A DNA stretch of 64,000 nt from an uncultured SAR86 cluster bacterium (GTDB lineage: Bacteria; Pseudomonadota; Gammaproteobacteria; Magnimaribacterales; AG-339-G14), in assembly GCA_902563105.1 (NCBI GenBank), contig CACEVU010000001.1:349649-413648 (forward strand), written 5' to 3'. Positions 39,949 to 49,675 of this stretch are shown in pieces. The translations under genes were made by a program, and so were the position numbers. The notes under the pieces were generated by a model that saw only the letters and a list, made by a program, of their open reading frames with translations, did no database searches and had not been told where the DNA came from. Numbering within the stretch: the first letter of the stretch is position 1; every line of letters begins with the position of its first letter.

Positions 39949-40755
39949 ATGAACTATCTAGAAAATAAAACAGCCCTGGTGACAGGTGCTTCTTCAGGTA
40001 TTGGTTATGAAATTGTTAAATATATTTCAAAATTCAATATGAAAATTATTGTTACGGCGAGAAGAGAAAATAATTTAAATCAGTTAAAAAAAGAAGTAGA
40101 AAATAATTCGAACTCCGAGGTAATTATTTTAGTCAAAGATCTTGCAACACCAGAAAGTCCTCAAGAAATTTATGATTTTTGTCTGAGTAATAATCTTCAA
40201 GTTGATTTTCTTGTAAATAATGCCGGTTATGGTTTTACAAGTGATTTTGATACTTACGATCTCAATAAACTCGATGATTTTATGAATGTTTTATTAAATT
40301 CTCTTGTGAAATTGACTAGGCTATTTTTAAAAGATATGAAAGAAAGGAAGTCAGGAAAGATTCTTCAAGTTTCTTCAATTGCTGGAATAATTCCGAGTGG
40401 AAGTGGAGCAATAGGGATTTATGGAAATATCAAAAATTTTATTAATGAATTTACAATAACTTTAAATAGTACATATAAAAAATTCAACATAGATATATGT
40501 GCGTTATGTCCAGGATTTACTGAGACTGGATTTAATGAAAGAGCTGGATTTAATATGCAATATTCAGATGTCCCTTCTCCATTTCTAATGTCTGCAAAAG
40601 ATGTTGCAATTCAAGGTGTAAATGCTTGCTTGTCAGGTAAAGAAATATTTGTTGTTAAAGGCGGATTTAATAGAACGATGATTTTTATTTCTAAATTTAT
40701 ACCTAATAAAATTCTTAGATTAGCATTCGGAAAATTAGTAGATTCAGGTAAGTGA
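39949..40755 (+). CDS. SDR family oxidoreductase
   Basis: ALVTGASSGIGYEI, NNAGYGFTS, SSIAG, YGNIKNF; ORF start trimmed out of the tRNA to ATG 39949. Confidence 0.9.
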   Translation: MNYLENKTALVTGASSGIGYEIVKYISKFNMKIIVTARRENNLNQLKKEVENNSNSEVIILVKDLATPESPQEIYDFCLSNNLQVDFLVNNAGYGFTSDFDTYDLNKLDDFMNVLLNSLVKLTRLFLKDMKERKSGKILQVSSIAGIIPSGSGAIGIYGNIKNFINEFTITLNSTYKKFNIDICALCPGFTETGFNERAGFNMQYSDVPSPFLMSAKDVAIQGVNACLSGKEIFVVKGGFNRTMIFISKFIPNKILRLAFGKLVDSGK

Positions 40756-40793
40756 AGACTATTCGTTAGTATTTTTATACAATGAAAAAATTA

Positions 40794-40870
40794 CTCCCGG
40801 TAGCTCAGCTGGATAGAGCATCTGCCTTCTAAGCAGAGGGTCGCAGGTTCGAATCCTGCCCGGGAGGCCA
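40794..40870 (+). tRNA. tRNA-Arg (anticodon TCT)
   Basis: CTCCCGG...TCTGC-CTTCTAA-GCAGA...GCAGGTTCGAATCCTGC-CCGGGAGGCCA. Confidence 0.95.
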
Positions 40871-40875
40871 ACAAT

Positions 40876-40952
40876 GGTGGACGTAGCTCAGTTGGTAGAG
40901 CACTGGTTTGTGGTACCGGTTGTCGTGGGTTCGAGCCCCATCGTCCACCCCA
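40876..40952 (+). tRNA. tRNA-His (anticodon GTG)
   Basis: G(-1)GTGGACG...CTGGT-TTGTGGT-ACCGG...GTGGGTTCGAGCCCCAT-CGTCCACCCCA. Confidence 0.95.
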
Positions 40953-40967
40953 AAAAAATAGAAAATT

Positions 40968-42263
40968 ATGTTTGGAACAAAAAAAAATAACTTAGAAAAA
41001 AAAATCAAGCTTTCAATTTCTTCAACTCAATTAAAGAGCGATTTTAAAAGCCGCCTCATATCTCAACAATCTTCATCTGATTTAAAAGGTTTCAGAAAAG
41101 GAAAGGCCCCTTTAGATGTAATTGAAAAATATTATGGCGATCAAATTAAACAAAGATTAATTATGGATAAGATGGGAGATTTATTTTATAAAAAAATATC
41201 AGAAGAAAATATTCCAGTAGTAGGCCAACCAAGCTTTGTTCCAGAATCTTTTGAAATTGACAAAGATATAAAATTTCAAGTTTTATATGAAGTTTATCCA
41301 GAATTTTCTTTATCAAGAATGAGCTCATTATCTTTTAAGAAACCTATTTCTAAATTAAACAAAGAAGATATTGAAAAAGCTAAAGATCTTATTTTAAAAA
41401 GATATAGCAAGGCTGAGCCAATTGAAAAAACAAGTGAAAATGGAGATTTAGTAAAAATTGATTTCGAAGGATTTTTAGATGGAGAAAAATTTGAAGGCGG
41501 TGAAGCTAAAGACTATTCTTTAGAATTAGGAGCAAAAACTATGATTCCTGGTTTTGAAGAACAAATTATAGGTATGAAAAAAGATGAACTGAAAGATATT
41601 GAGGTTATCTTTCCAGAAGATTATCAAGCTGAAAACTTAAAAGGAAAAAAAGTAGTGTTTAAAATCAACATGAAAGAAGTTTCTGAAATGAAACTTCCTG
41701 AACTAAATGAAGAATTTTTTAAAAATTTAAATATGGATGTTAAAAATGAAAGTGAATTTCATGAAAAAATTAAAAATCAATTGCAGATAGATTTAGATTC
41801 AAGTTTAAAAACCAAGACGAAGCAAAGAATTTTTGATGCTTTTGAAACTGCAAATCAAATAGATATTCCTCAAAGTATGATTTTGGCCGAAGCTAATAAT
41901 CTTAGAAAAAATTCTGCTCAACAAATGGGTCTAGAAATAGAAAAGCTTCAAGATGACCAATTTCCCTTAGAAACTTTCAAAGAAAATGCTTTAAAAAGAG
42001 TTAGATTGGGAGTTTTAATAAATAAACTAATAGAAGAAAATGATATTAAAGTTGATAATGACACTTTAAAAAAAGAAATAGAACAAAAATCTAAATCCTT
42101 CAAAGATCCAGATCAATATGTCAATTGGATATATGGTAATGAAGATCAACTTAAAAATATTGAGTCTTTAGTTCTAGAGGATAAAGTAGCAATGTATCTT
42201 GAAGAAAAATCAAAATCACAAAATGAAGAGCTTAGTTTTGAAGAAGTTGTTTCGATGGGTTAA
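40968..42263 (+). CDS. tig: Trigger factor
   Basis: LKGFRKGKAPLDVIEKYYG, FEVYPE-like LYEVYPEFSL, GMKKDELKDIEVIFPEDYQAENLKGKKVVFKINMKEV. Confidence 0.95.
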   Translation: MFGTKKNNLEKKIKLSISSTQLKSDFKSRLISQQSSSDLKGFRKGKAPLDVIEKYYGDQIKQRLIMDKMGDLFYKKISEENIPVVGQPSFVPESFEIDKDIKFQVLYEVYPEFSLSRMSSLSFKKPISKLNKEDIEKAKDLILKRYSKAEPIEKTSENGDLVKIDFEGFLDGEKFEGGEAKDYSLELGAKTMIPGFEEQIIGMKKDELKDIEVIFPEDYQAENLKGKKVVFKINMKEVSEMKLPELNEEFFKNLNMDVKNESEFHEKIKNQLQIDLDSSLKTKTKQRIFDAFETANQIDIPQSMILAEANNLRKNSAQQMGLEIEKLQDDQFPLETFKENALKRVRLGVLINKLIEENDIKVDNDTLKKEIEQKSKSFKDPDQYVNWIYGNEDQLKNIESLVLEDKVAMYLEEKSKSQNEELSFEEVVSMG

Positions 42264-42272
42264 ATTATACAA

Positions 42273-42875
42273 ATGAATAAAACTTATAATCAACTTGTGC
42301 CTATGGTTGTAGAACAAACTCCCAGGGGTGAAAGAGCATTCGATATATATTCTAGACTCCTCAAAGAACGCGTAATTTTTATTACAGGTCCAATTGAAGA
42401 TCAGATGGCTAATTTAATTGTTGCGCAACTATTATTTTTAGAGGCTGAAAATCCTGAAAAAGATATAAATATTTATATCAATTCTCCTGGAGGTTCTGTG
42501 ACTTCTGGTATGTCAATTTATGACACTATGTCTTACATAAAGCCAGACATTAGTACTCTCTGCATTGGACAAGCATCTAGTATGGGAGCTATTTTGTTGA
42601 CTGGAGGGAGCAAAGGAAAAAGATTCGCCTTACCAAATTCTAGAGTTATGATTCATCAACCATTAGGAGGTTTTCAAGGTCAAGCAACTGACATAGAAAT
42701 TCATGCGCAAGAGATATTAAAAATAAGAACTAAATTGAACGAGATTCTGTCTCATCATAGTGGTCAAGAAATAGATAAAGTTTCTAAAGATACTGAAAGA
42801 GATAATTTTATGAGCGGTGAAGAAGCAGTAAAATATGGTTTAATAGATAAAGTAATTGATAAAAGAGATAAATAA
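42273..42875 (+). CDS. clpP: ATP-dependent Clp protease proteolytic subunit
   Basis: [72 protein letters not shown]. Confidence 0.98.
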   Translation: MNKTYNQLVPMVVEQTPRGERAFDIYSRLLKERVIFITGPIEDQMANLIVAQLLFLEAENPEKDINIYINSPGGSVTSGMSIYDTMSYIKPDISTLCIGQASSMGAILLTGGSKGKRFALPNSRVMIHQPLGGFQGQATDIEIHAQEILKIRTKLNEILSHHSGQEIDKVSKDTERDNFMSGEEAVKYGLIDKVIDKRDK

Positions 42876-44137
42876 TGTCTGAGAGTCAAGAAACTGATAA
42901 GAAATTATTCTGCTCTTTCTGCGGGAAGAATCAGTCAGAAGTAAAAAAATTAATTGCTGGACCTTCGGTTTATATATGTGATGAGTGTGTTTCACTTTGC
43001 AATGACATTATAAAAGAAGACCTTGCAGAAAAAAAAGATGAGTCATCTGAAGAAAAATTACCTGTTCCAGAAGAAATAAAGTCAATTTTAGATGATTATG
43101 TAATTGGCCAGGAGTCAGCAAAAAAAACTTTAGCTGTTGCTGTTTATAATCACTACAAAAAACTTAAAAATCACAATGATTCTTCAGAAGATGTAGAGCT
43201 AGGTAAAAGCAATATTCTTCTTTTAGGCCCTACCGGAAGTGGAAAAACTCTACTAGCACAAACATTAGCCCGTTTACTTGATGTTCCTTTTACTATTGCT
43301 GATGCTACTACGCTCACTGAGGCCGGATACGTTGGAGAGGATGTAGAGAATATTATTCAAAAACTCCTTCAAAAATGTGATTACGACGTTGAAAAAGCTC
43401 AAGTAGGAATAGTTTACATAGATGAAATTGATAAGATCGCAAGAAAATCTGATAATCCTTCAATTACAAGAGATGTTTCAGGTGAAGGCGTGCAACAAGC
43501 ATTACTTAAACTTATAGAGGGGACAACTGCTTCGGTTCCTCCTCAAGGAGGTCGAAAACATCCTCAGCAAGAGTTTCTTCAAGTGGATACTTCAAATATT
43601 TTATTCATTTGTGGCGGAGCTTTTTCAGGACTAGAAGAAATAATTAAAGCTAGATCAGAAGATAGAGGTATGGGTTTTGAAGCTTCCGTAAAGAAAAAAA
43701 CCAAAGGTTTTGATTCTGAAATTATTAAAACTTCTCAACCAGAGGATTTAATTAAGTACGGCTTAATACCAGAATTTGTTGGAAGACTTCCAGTAATGGC
43801 AACATTGGATGAGCTTGATGAAGAAGCTTTAATCACTATACTAACTGAACCAAAAAACTCACTTACCAAACAGTTTCAAAGACTATTTGAGATGGAAAAA
43901 GTTGAACTTGATATAAGAGATGATGCATTGTCTGAAATAGCTAAATTAGCCATAGAGATGAAAACTGGGGCCAGGGGTCTAAGGTCAATTTTAGAAAAAT
44001 CTTTGTTGGAAACAATGTATGAAGTTCCATCACTTAAAAACTTAGAAAAAGTTGTTCTAGATTCATCTTGTATTAAAGGTGATTCAGAACCTTTATTAGT
44101 TTACGAAACTGAACTAGATACAAAAAAATCACATTAA
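42875..44137 (+). CDS. clpX: ATP-dependent Clp protease ATP-binding subunit ClpX
   Basis: [27 protein letters not shown] zinc finger, [42 protein letters not shown]. Confidence 0.98.
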   Translation: MSESQETDKKLFCSFCGKNQSEVKKLIAGPSVYICDECVSLCNDIIKEDLAEKKDESSEEKLPVPEEIKSILDDYVIGQESAKKTLAVAVYNHYKKLKNHNDSSEDVELGKSNILLLGPTGSGKTLLAQTLARLLDVPFTIADATTLTEAGYVGEDVENIIQKLLQKCDYDVEKAQVGIVYIDEIDKIARKSDNPSITRDVSGEGVQQALLKLIEGTTASVPPQGGRKHPQQEFLQVDTSNILFICGGAFSGLEEIIKARSEDRGMGFEASVKKKTKGFDSEIIKTSQPEDLIKYGLIPEFVGRLPVMATLDELDEEALITILTEPKNSLTKQFQRLFEMEKVELDIRDDALSEIAKLAIEMKTGARGLRSILEKSLLETMYEVPSLKNLEKVVLDSSCIKGDSEPLLVYETELDTKKSH

Positions 44138-44138
44138 C

Positions 44139-44168
44139 TTGTTTTTTTGTTTCTTGTCCTTATATAAA
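44139..44168 (+). promoter_or_regulatory. Candidate lon promoter
   Basis: TTGTTT (44139-44144) and TATATA/TATAAA (44161-44168) in the 45-bp clpX-lon gap. Confidence 0.35.
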
Positions 44169-44182
44169 GTTTAGAGGTAAAT

Positions 44183-46567
44183 ATGAATATTCCATTAGTA
44201 CCACTTAGAGACGTTGTTATTTTTCCTGGAGTTGTTACTCCCTTATTCGTTGGGAGAGAATCTTCAATTAATTCTCTTCAAAAGGCTATGTCTGATGACA
44301 AATCAGTAATGCTAATTGCTCAAAAAGAAGCAAACAAAGAAAATCCATCTCAAAAGGACTTATACGAAATAGGAACTGTTTCGACAATCCTACAATTAAT
44401 TAAATTACCAGATGGTACATATAAAGTATTAGTAGAAGGCATCAAAAGAGCTAGATTACAAAAACTTATTTCAGGAAAAGAAATTTTAGAGGCTGAATTA
44501 GATATTTTAGAAGATACTGAAATGGAAGATGATCTTAAAAAAAGCTATGTAAATACTCTTCAATCTCAATTCAGAGAATTATCAAAAACATCCCAAAAAA
44601 TCAGACCAGAAATTGTGAATCAAGTTAGATCCGTTGAACGGTTAGAAAAACTGATAGACACACTTGTTGGTCACATTTCTATATCAATAGCAGATAGGCA
44701 GATCCTCTTGGAGGAACTTGATTTAGAGGAAAGAGCAAAAAATCTTGTAAATCTTTTGGAAACTCAATTAGACCTTACTCAAATGGAGAAAAAAATTCGA
44801 AACAGAGTTAAGAAGCAAATGGAAAAAAGTCAGAAAGAATATTATTTGAGTGAACAAATGAAGGCTCTTAAGAAAGAGATGGGAGAAGGAGATGATTTAG
44901 ATGATGAGGTTGAAATTCTTGAAAAGAAAATTTCTGATTCTGGGATGCCTGATGATGCTAAAGAAAAAGTTAACACAGAACTCAATAAATTTAAGATGAT
45001 GCCACCTATGTCTGCTGAAGCTTCGGTAGTTAGGGGTTATATAGAATGGATGACAAGCATTCCATGGAAAAAGAAATCTAAAATTCAAAAAAATATTGAA
45101 AATGCAAGCAAAGTCCTAGAAACAGATCATCACGGTCTTGAAGAAGTTAAAGAACGAATTTTAGAATACCTTGCTGTCCAAAAGAGAGTCTCAAAATTAA
45201 AAGGTCCGGTCTTATGTCTTGTAGGTCCTCCAGGAGTAGGTAAAACATCTCTTGGAGAGTCAATTGCAAGAGCAACAGGTCGAAAATTTACAAGAGTTTC
45301 TCTTGGTGGGGTTAGAGACGAGGCTGAGATTAGAGGACATAGAAGAACCTATATAGGATCAATGCCCGGGAAAATACTTCAAAAAATGTCAAAGGTTGGG
45401 GTTAAAAATCCATTATTTCTTCTTGATGAGATAGACAAAATGGGTATGGATTATAGAGGAGATCCTTCTTCAGCTTTGCTTGAAGTTTTGGATCCTGAAC
45501 AAAACCACACTTTTAATGATCATTATCTAGAAGTGGATTATGATCTTTCAGATGTAATGTTCGTTTGTACAGCAAACTCATTAGATATTCCTGCTCCATT
45601 ATTAGATAGAATGGAAATTATCAGACTACCTGGTTATACAGAAGATGAGAAACTGAGTATTGCCAAAGACTACTTAGTAAAAAAACAATTAAAAAATAAT
45701 GGATTAGAAGAAAAAGAAATTAATATCTCTGACAATTCCATTTTGGATGTCATTAGATATTACACACGAGAAGCCGGTGTTAGATCTTTAGAACGTGAGA
45801 TTGCAAAAATTTGTAGAAAAACAATAAAGAAAATTGCTGACTTAAAAGAAAAAAAACTCATAAAAATAACGCCAAAAATTCTTGACGAGATTTTAGGTGT
45901 TAGAAAATTTGATTACGGCGAAGCAAAAGATAAGGATAGGATTGGACAAGTCACAGGTCTAGCATGGACGCAAGTCGGTGGAGAGCTATTAACTATTGAA
46001 GCTTCAACTTTTAAAGGTAAAGGAAAAATTATTAAGACTGGTAAATTAGGCGATGTCATGCAGGAGTCCATCCAAGCAGCTATTTCAGTTATTAGAGCAA
46101 GAGCAGAATCTCTTGGCATTAATCCTCAATTTCATGAGACAAACGACCTGCATATTCACGTTCCAGAGGGCGCAACCCCCAAAGACGGTCCGAGTGCAGG
46201 AATAGGGATGTGTACTGCTGTAGCTTCTGTACTATCTGAAATTCCTGTTAGAGCAGATGTCGCAATGACAGGAGAAATTACTTTAAGAGGAGAGGTGCTA
46301 AAGATAGGAGGTCTTAAAGAAAAATTACTCGCTGCAAAAAGAGGAGGCATAAAAACTGTTCTAATTCCTGAAGGAAATATTGGGGATTTAAGAGAAATAC
46401 CTGACAAAATAAAAACTAAATTAGAAATTAGACCTGTTAAATGGATTGATGAAGTTTTTGATCTTGTATTGACTGAAAAGCCGAAAGTTTGGGAAGAAAA
46501 AACCGATTCTTCAGCTAAATCTGGTAGAAGAAAAAAACCTAGTAAAGATAAGCTTGAAACCCATTAA
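44183..46567 (+). CDS. lon: ATP-dependent protease La
   Basis: PLVPLRDVVIFPGVVTPLFVGRE, GPPGVGKTSLGESIARA, HVPEGATPKDGPSAGIGM catalytic Ser. Confidence 0.98.
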   Translation: MNIPLVPLRDVVIFPGVVTPLFVGRESSINSLQKAMSDDKSVMLIAQKEANKENPSQKDLYEIGTVSTILQLIKLPDGTYKVLVEGIKRARLQKLISGKEILEAELDILEDTEMEDDLKKSYVNTLQSQFRELSKTSQKIRPEIVNQVRSVERLEKLIDTLVGHISISIADRQILLEELDLEERAKNLVNLLETQLDLTQMEKKIRNRVKKQMEKSQKEYYLSEQMKALKKEMGEGDDLDDEVEILEKKISDSGMPDDAKEKVNTELNKFKMMPPMSAEASVVRGYIEWMTSIPWKKKSKIQKNIENASKVLETDHHGLEEVKERILEYLAVQKRVSKLKGPVLCLVGPPGVGKTSLGESIARATGRKFTRVSLGGVRDEAEIRGHRRTYIGSMPGKILQKMSKVGVKNPLFLLDEIDKMGMDYRGDPSSALLEVLDPEQNHTFNDHYLEVDYDLSDVMFVCTANSLDIPAPLLDRMEIIRLPGYTEDEKLSIAKDYLVKKQLKNNGLEEKEINISDNSILDVIRYYTREAGVRSLEREIAKICRKTIKKIADLKEKKLIKITPKILDEILGVRKFDYGEAKDKDRIGQVTGLAWTQVGGELLTIEASTFKGKGKIIKTGKLGDVMQESIQAAISVIRARAESLGINPQFHETNDLHIHVPEGATPKDGPSAGIGMCTAVASVLSEIPVRADVAMTGEITLRGEVLKIGGLKEKLLAAKRGGIKTVLIPEGNIGDLREIPDKIKTKLEIRPVKWIDEVFDLVLTEKPKVWEEKTDSSAKSGRRKKPSKDKLETH

Positions 46568-46595
46568 AAAAGGTGTTTTAGGCTTTAAAACCAGC

Positions 46596-46624
46596 TTGAC
46601 AGATATACCTCTACATGTCTAAAT
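46596..46624 (+). promoter_or_regulatory. Candidate sigma-70 promoter for hupB
   Basis: TTGACA (46596-46601), 17-bp spacer, CTAAAT (46619-46624) in the 113-bp lon-hupB gap. Confidence 0.5.
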
Positions 46625-46680
46625 CTCATTACTGACATCGTGTCTAAAGATTTTAACTACTTTATTTAGGAGAGAGACTA

Positions 46681-46950
46681 GTGAATAAAGCCGAACTAAT
46701 AGAAGCAGTTGCTGATGCAACTGATACTTCAAAAGCAGAAGCCAGCAGAACATTAGATGCTGTGCTTGATTCAATTTCAGGAGCACTAAGCAGTGGAGAT
46801 TCTGTTGCTCTTGTTGGATTTGGAACTTTTAACGTAAGAGAGAGAGCAGCAAGAATGGGAAGAAATCCTGCTACTGGAGAAACAATTCAGATTGCTGCTT
46901 CAAAAGGAGTTGGCTTCAAGGCTGGTAAAAGTCTCAAAGACAGTTTATAA
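46681..46950 (+). CDS. hupB: HU family DNA-binding protein
   Basis: [54 protein letters not shown] start with upstream SD. Confidence 0.95.
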   Translation: MNKAELIEAVADATDTSKAEASRTLDAVLDSISGALSSGDSVALVGFGTFNVRERAARMGRNPATGETIQIAASKGVGFKAGKSLKDSL

Positions 46951-46963
46951 ACTTTTTAATTTG

Positions 46964-46999
46964 AACGCGTCTTATGAAAATAGGACGCGTTTTTATTTT
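46964..46999 (+). terminator. Intrinsic terminator after hupB
   Basis: AACGCGTC-...-GACGCGTT 8-bp stem followed by a T-rich tract TTTTATTTTA. Confidence 0.8.
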
Positions 47000-47010
47000 A
47001 TAATTCAATT

Positions 47011-48810
47011 ATGTCTGCGCTGCAAAATATTAGAAAAGGTCTTTCTTCGACTGGTTCGTCTATTATTGTTGCAGTTCTTATATTTGGTTTAGTTGCTACA
47101 TTTGGAGGATTTTTAACAGATCCATCTGCGCCCACGAATTCTCCTTTAAAGGTAAATGGAAAAAACATTTCTTTTGGTGAATTCAACCTTGAATTTAGCA
47201 GATTATCTTCAATATTTTCTGATGGAGATATTTCTGAAGAAATAATTACTGAAATTACAAGAAATTCAATAATTTCAAAAGAATTAATTTATCAAAAAGC
47301 TTTAGAACTTAGGATGAATCTCTCTGATGATTTTGTAAATACCTTGATAGCGAATGATGTTTCTTTTGAGACCAATGATCAATTTGATACCGCACTTTTC
47401 TCTGGCTACATGGCTCGTCTTGGCCTGACTGTCAATGATTATAGAGAGCTGGTTAAATCAAAATATTTAGCAAACAATTTAAGTGATTTTATTTCTCAGT
47501 CTGAATTTGCTTTAGATTCGTCCGCTTTAGATTTTATAAGGGCTACAAACCAACAAAGATCTTTAAGTTTCTATAAATTAGATTTAAATAAAATTTCACA
47601 AGATGAAATTGTTCCTGAATCTGAGATATTTAATTATTATCAACAGAATCAATTTAAATTTATTGAGCCAAAAAAAGTTGCTCTAAACTATATAATTCTT
47701 GATAAAGATATTTTCTTTGATGGGCTTAATATTTCCAATGAAGAAATTTCCAGTGAGAGAAATCTTCTGGAAGAAGAGAGTGAAAACTCTCAAATAAGAG
47801 TTAGTCACATTCAATTGAGCTTTTCTTCTCAGGCTGAAAAAGAAAATCAAATAAGTAAAGCTGAAAATATTCTCGAAAGCCTCTCTGATTCTTTATCATT
47901 TGAATCTCTTGTTGAGGAATATTCAGATGATTTTGGAAGTAATAATAATGGAGGTGATTTGGGCTATACCGATGGAACAATTTTTCCAACAGAATTTGAA
48001 GAAGAAATTAAAAGTTTGTCTGTTGGGGACGTTTCTAAAATTATACAAATGCCGAGTGCCATTCATATTCTTAAAATAACAGAGAAAAATGAATATTTTC
48101 TTACAGATGCCGAAATAGAGAAAATGATAATTTCAAGTAAATCTCAAGAGAAATTGAATCAAGCTTTAATAAATATAGAGGATAACTATTTAGGTACAAA
48201 GTTGATCGAGTTAGGATCTGACTTTAACTTTAAAATAGAAAAAACTAACTTATTTATTAAGCAAGATATTTCTCAGGACTTGCTTTCGTTTGAAATTTTA
48301 GATGAAATCTTTGACCAAGATGCTCCAAGTGATGAATTTTTTGGTCCTTACGAAAATGATGAAGGAAAGTTCATTTTATTTGAGGTTAGTGATTTAAAAA
48401 GCGAAACACTATTATCGCAATCCGAAGCAACATCTGAAATTACAAAAATACTCCAACTAGAACAAGCTCAAGAAACAATTTTAGAGCAATTAAATCTTTA
48501 TGAAGATAAAGCTAGGGCAAATAATCTTTCTGATTTTAATTCATATTCCCTTATTAAAAGAGACAGTAGCCTTCTTCCAGATAACTTATTGAATGATTTA
48601 TTCACTATAAATCTTGATGATCCTGTCTTTATTTCTACTCAAGAAAATGGTGATATTTTTATTGTAAGATTAACTAAAATCAAAAACTCTAAAAACTTAG
48701 CTAAGAAAGAGGATATTGAAGCAGCAAGAAATTCATTGAAATCTTTAAATGCGAGAGCATATCTAGATTCTTTTTTTAAGGAATTAGAAGCAAATTCAAA
48801 TATTAATTAG
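47011..48810 (+). CDS. ppiD: PpiD-like periplasmic peptidyl-prolyl isomerase/chaperone (SurA_N + parvulin domain)
   Basis: [34 protein letters not shown]-terminal anchor; parvulin core SHIQLSF...[17 protein letters not shown]. Confidence 0.85.
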   Translation: MSALQNIRKGLSSTGSSIIVAVLIFGLVATFGGFLTDPSAPTNSPLKVNGKNISFGEFNLEFSRLSSIFSDGDISEEIITEITRNSIISKELIYQKALELRMNLSDDFVNTLIANDVSFETNDQFDTALFSGYMARLGLTVNDYRELVKSKYLANNLSDFISQSEFALDSSALDFIRATNQQRSLSFYKLDLNKISQDEIVPESEIFNYYQQNQFKFIEPKKVALNYIILDKDIFFDGLNISNEEISSERNLLEEESENSQIRVSHIQLSFSSQAEKENQISKAENILESLSDSLSFESLVEEYSDDFGSNNNGGDLGYTDGTIFPTEFEEEIKSLSVGDVSKIIQMPSAIHILKITEKNEYFLTDAEIEKMIISSKSQEKLNQALINIEDNYLGTKLIELGSDFNFKIEKTNLFIKQDISQDLLSFEILDEIFDQDAPSDEFFGPYENDEGKFILFEVSDLKSETLLSQSEATSEITKILQLEQAQETILEQLNLYEDKARANNLSDFNSYSLIKRDSSLLPDNLLNDLFTINLDDPVFISTQENGDIFIVRLTKIKNSKNLAKKEDIEAARNSLKSLNARAYLDSFFKELEANSNIN

Positions 48811-49597
48811 TCTCAGATAGATCGCCCATAGCAGTGATATTAAAACCTGCATCCACATAAAGTATTTCTCCAGTGATGCCACTTGCCAGATCAGAACATA
48901 GAAATGCAGCAGCGTTCCCCACTTCTTCAACCGTTATATTTCTTTTAAGAGGAGCTCTTGATTCATTGTAAGAGAGCATTTTTTTAAAACTCTTTACTCC
49001 TGAAGCTGCTAAAGTTTTAACCGGTCCAGCTGAAATTGCGTTAACTCTTATTTGTTCTGATCCCAAACTATTAGCTAGATATCTGGTTGTAGATTCTAAT
49101 GCAGCTTTGGCTACACCCATGACATTGTAGTTAGGCAAAGTTCTTTGTGCACCTAAGTATGAGAGAGTTAATAATGCAGAATTTCTATTCTTCAGTAGAT
49201 GTTTAGCTTTTTGAGCAAGAGCAGTAAAACTAAAAACACTTATATCATGAGCAATTTTGAATCCCTCTCGAGTAGCAACATCAACAAAATTTCCATCAAG
49301 TTCATTTGCTGGGGCAAAACCAACCGCATGGACTATTCCATCTAAATATCCCCATTTATTTTCAATTTCTTTAATAAGAGAATCTATGGAATCATCATTA
49401 CTTACATCACATTCAAAATAGTTTTCACAGCCTAAAGAATCACCAACTTGAGTAACTTTTTTTAATAATCTTTCGCTTTGATAAGATAAAAATAACTCAG
49501 CTCCTTGACCAGCCATAGAATTTGCTATTCCAGCTGCAATGGAGAATTTATTTGCAACACCAACAATTAGAATTTTTTTACCTTTGAGGAATGACAT
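48803..49597 (-). CDS. fabI: Enoyl-[acyl-carrier-protein] reductase [NADH]
   Basis: [71 protein letters not shown]. Confidence 0.95.
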   Translation of the reverse strand: MSFLKGKKILIVGVANKFSIAAGIANSMAGQGAELFLSYQSERLLKKVTQVGDSLGCENYFECDVSNDDSIDSLIKEIENKWGYLDGIVHAVGFAPANELDGNFVDVATREGFKIAHDISVFSFTALAQKAKHLLKNRNSALLTLSYLGAQRTLPNYNVMGVAKAALESTTRYLANSLGSEQIRVNAISAGPVKTLAASGVKSFKKMLSYNESRAPLKRNITVEEVGNAAAFLCSDLASGITGEILYVDAGFNITAMGDLSETN

Positions 49598-49675
49598 AAA
49601 AACATAATTTTAACATTGCAATTAATAAAAAAAATTTTTTATCGTTATTTAAATCAAATATAATCCCTTTTCTCT

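Noticed and set aside
45913-46407. Reverse-strand ORFs inside lon
   Set aside because: Antisense shadows of the conserved Lon protease domain.
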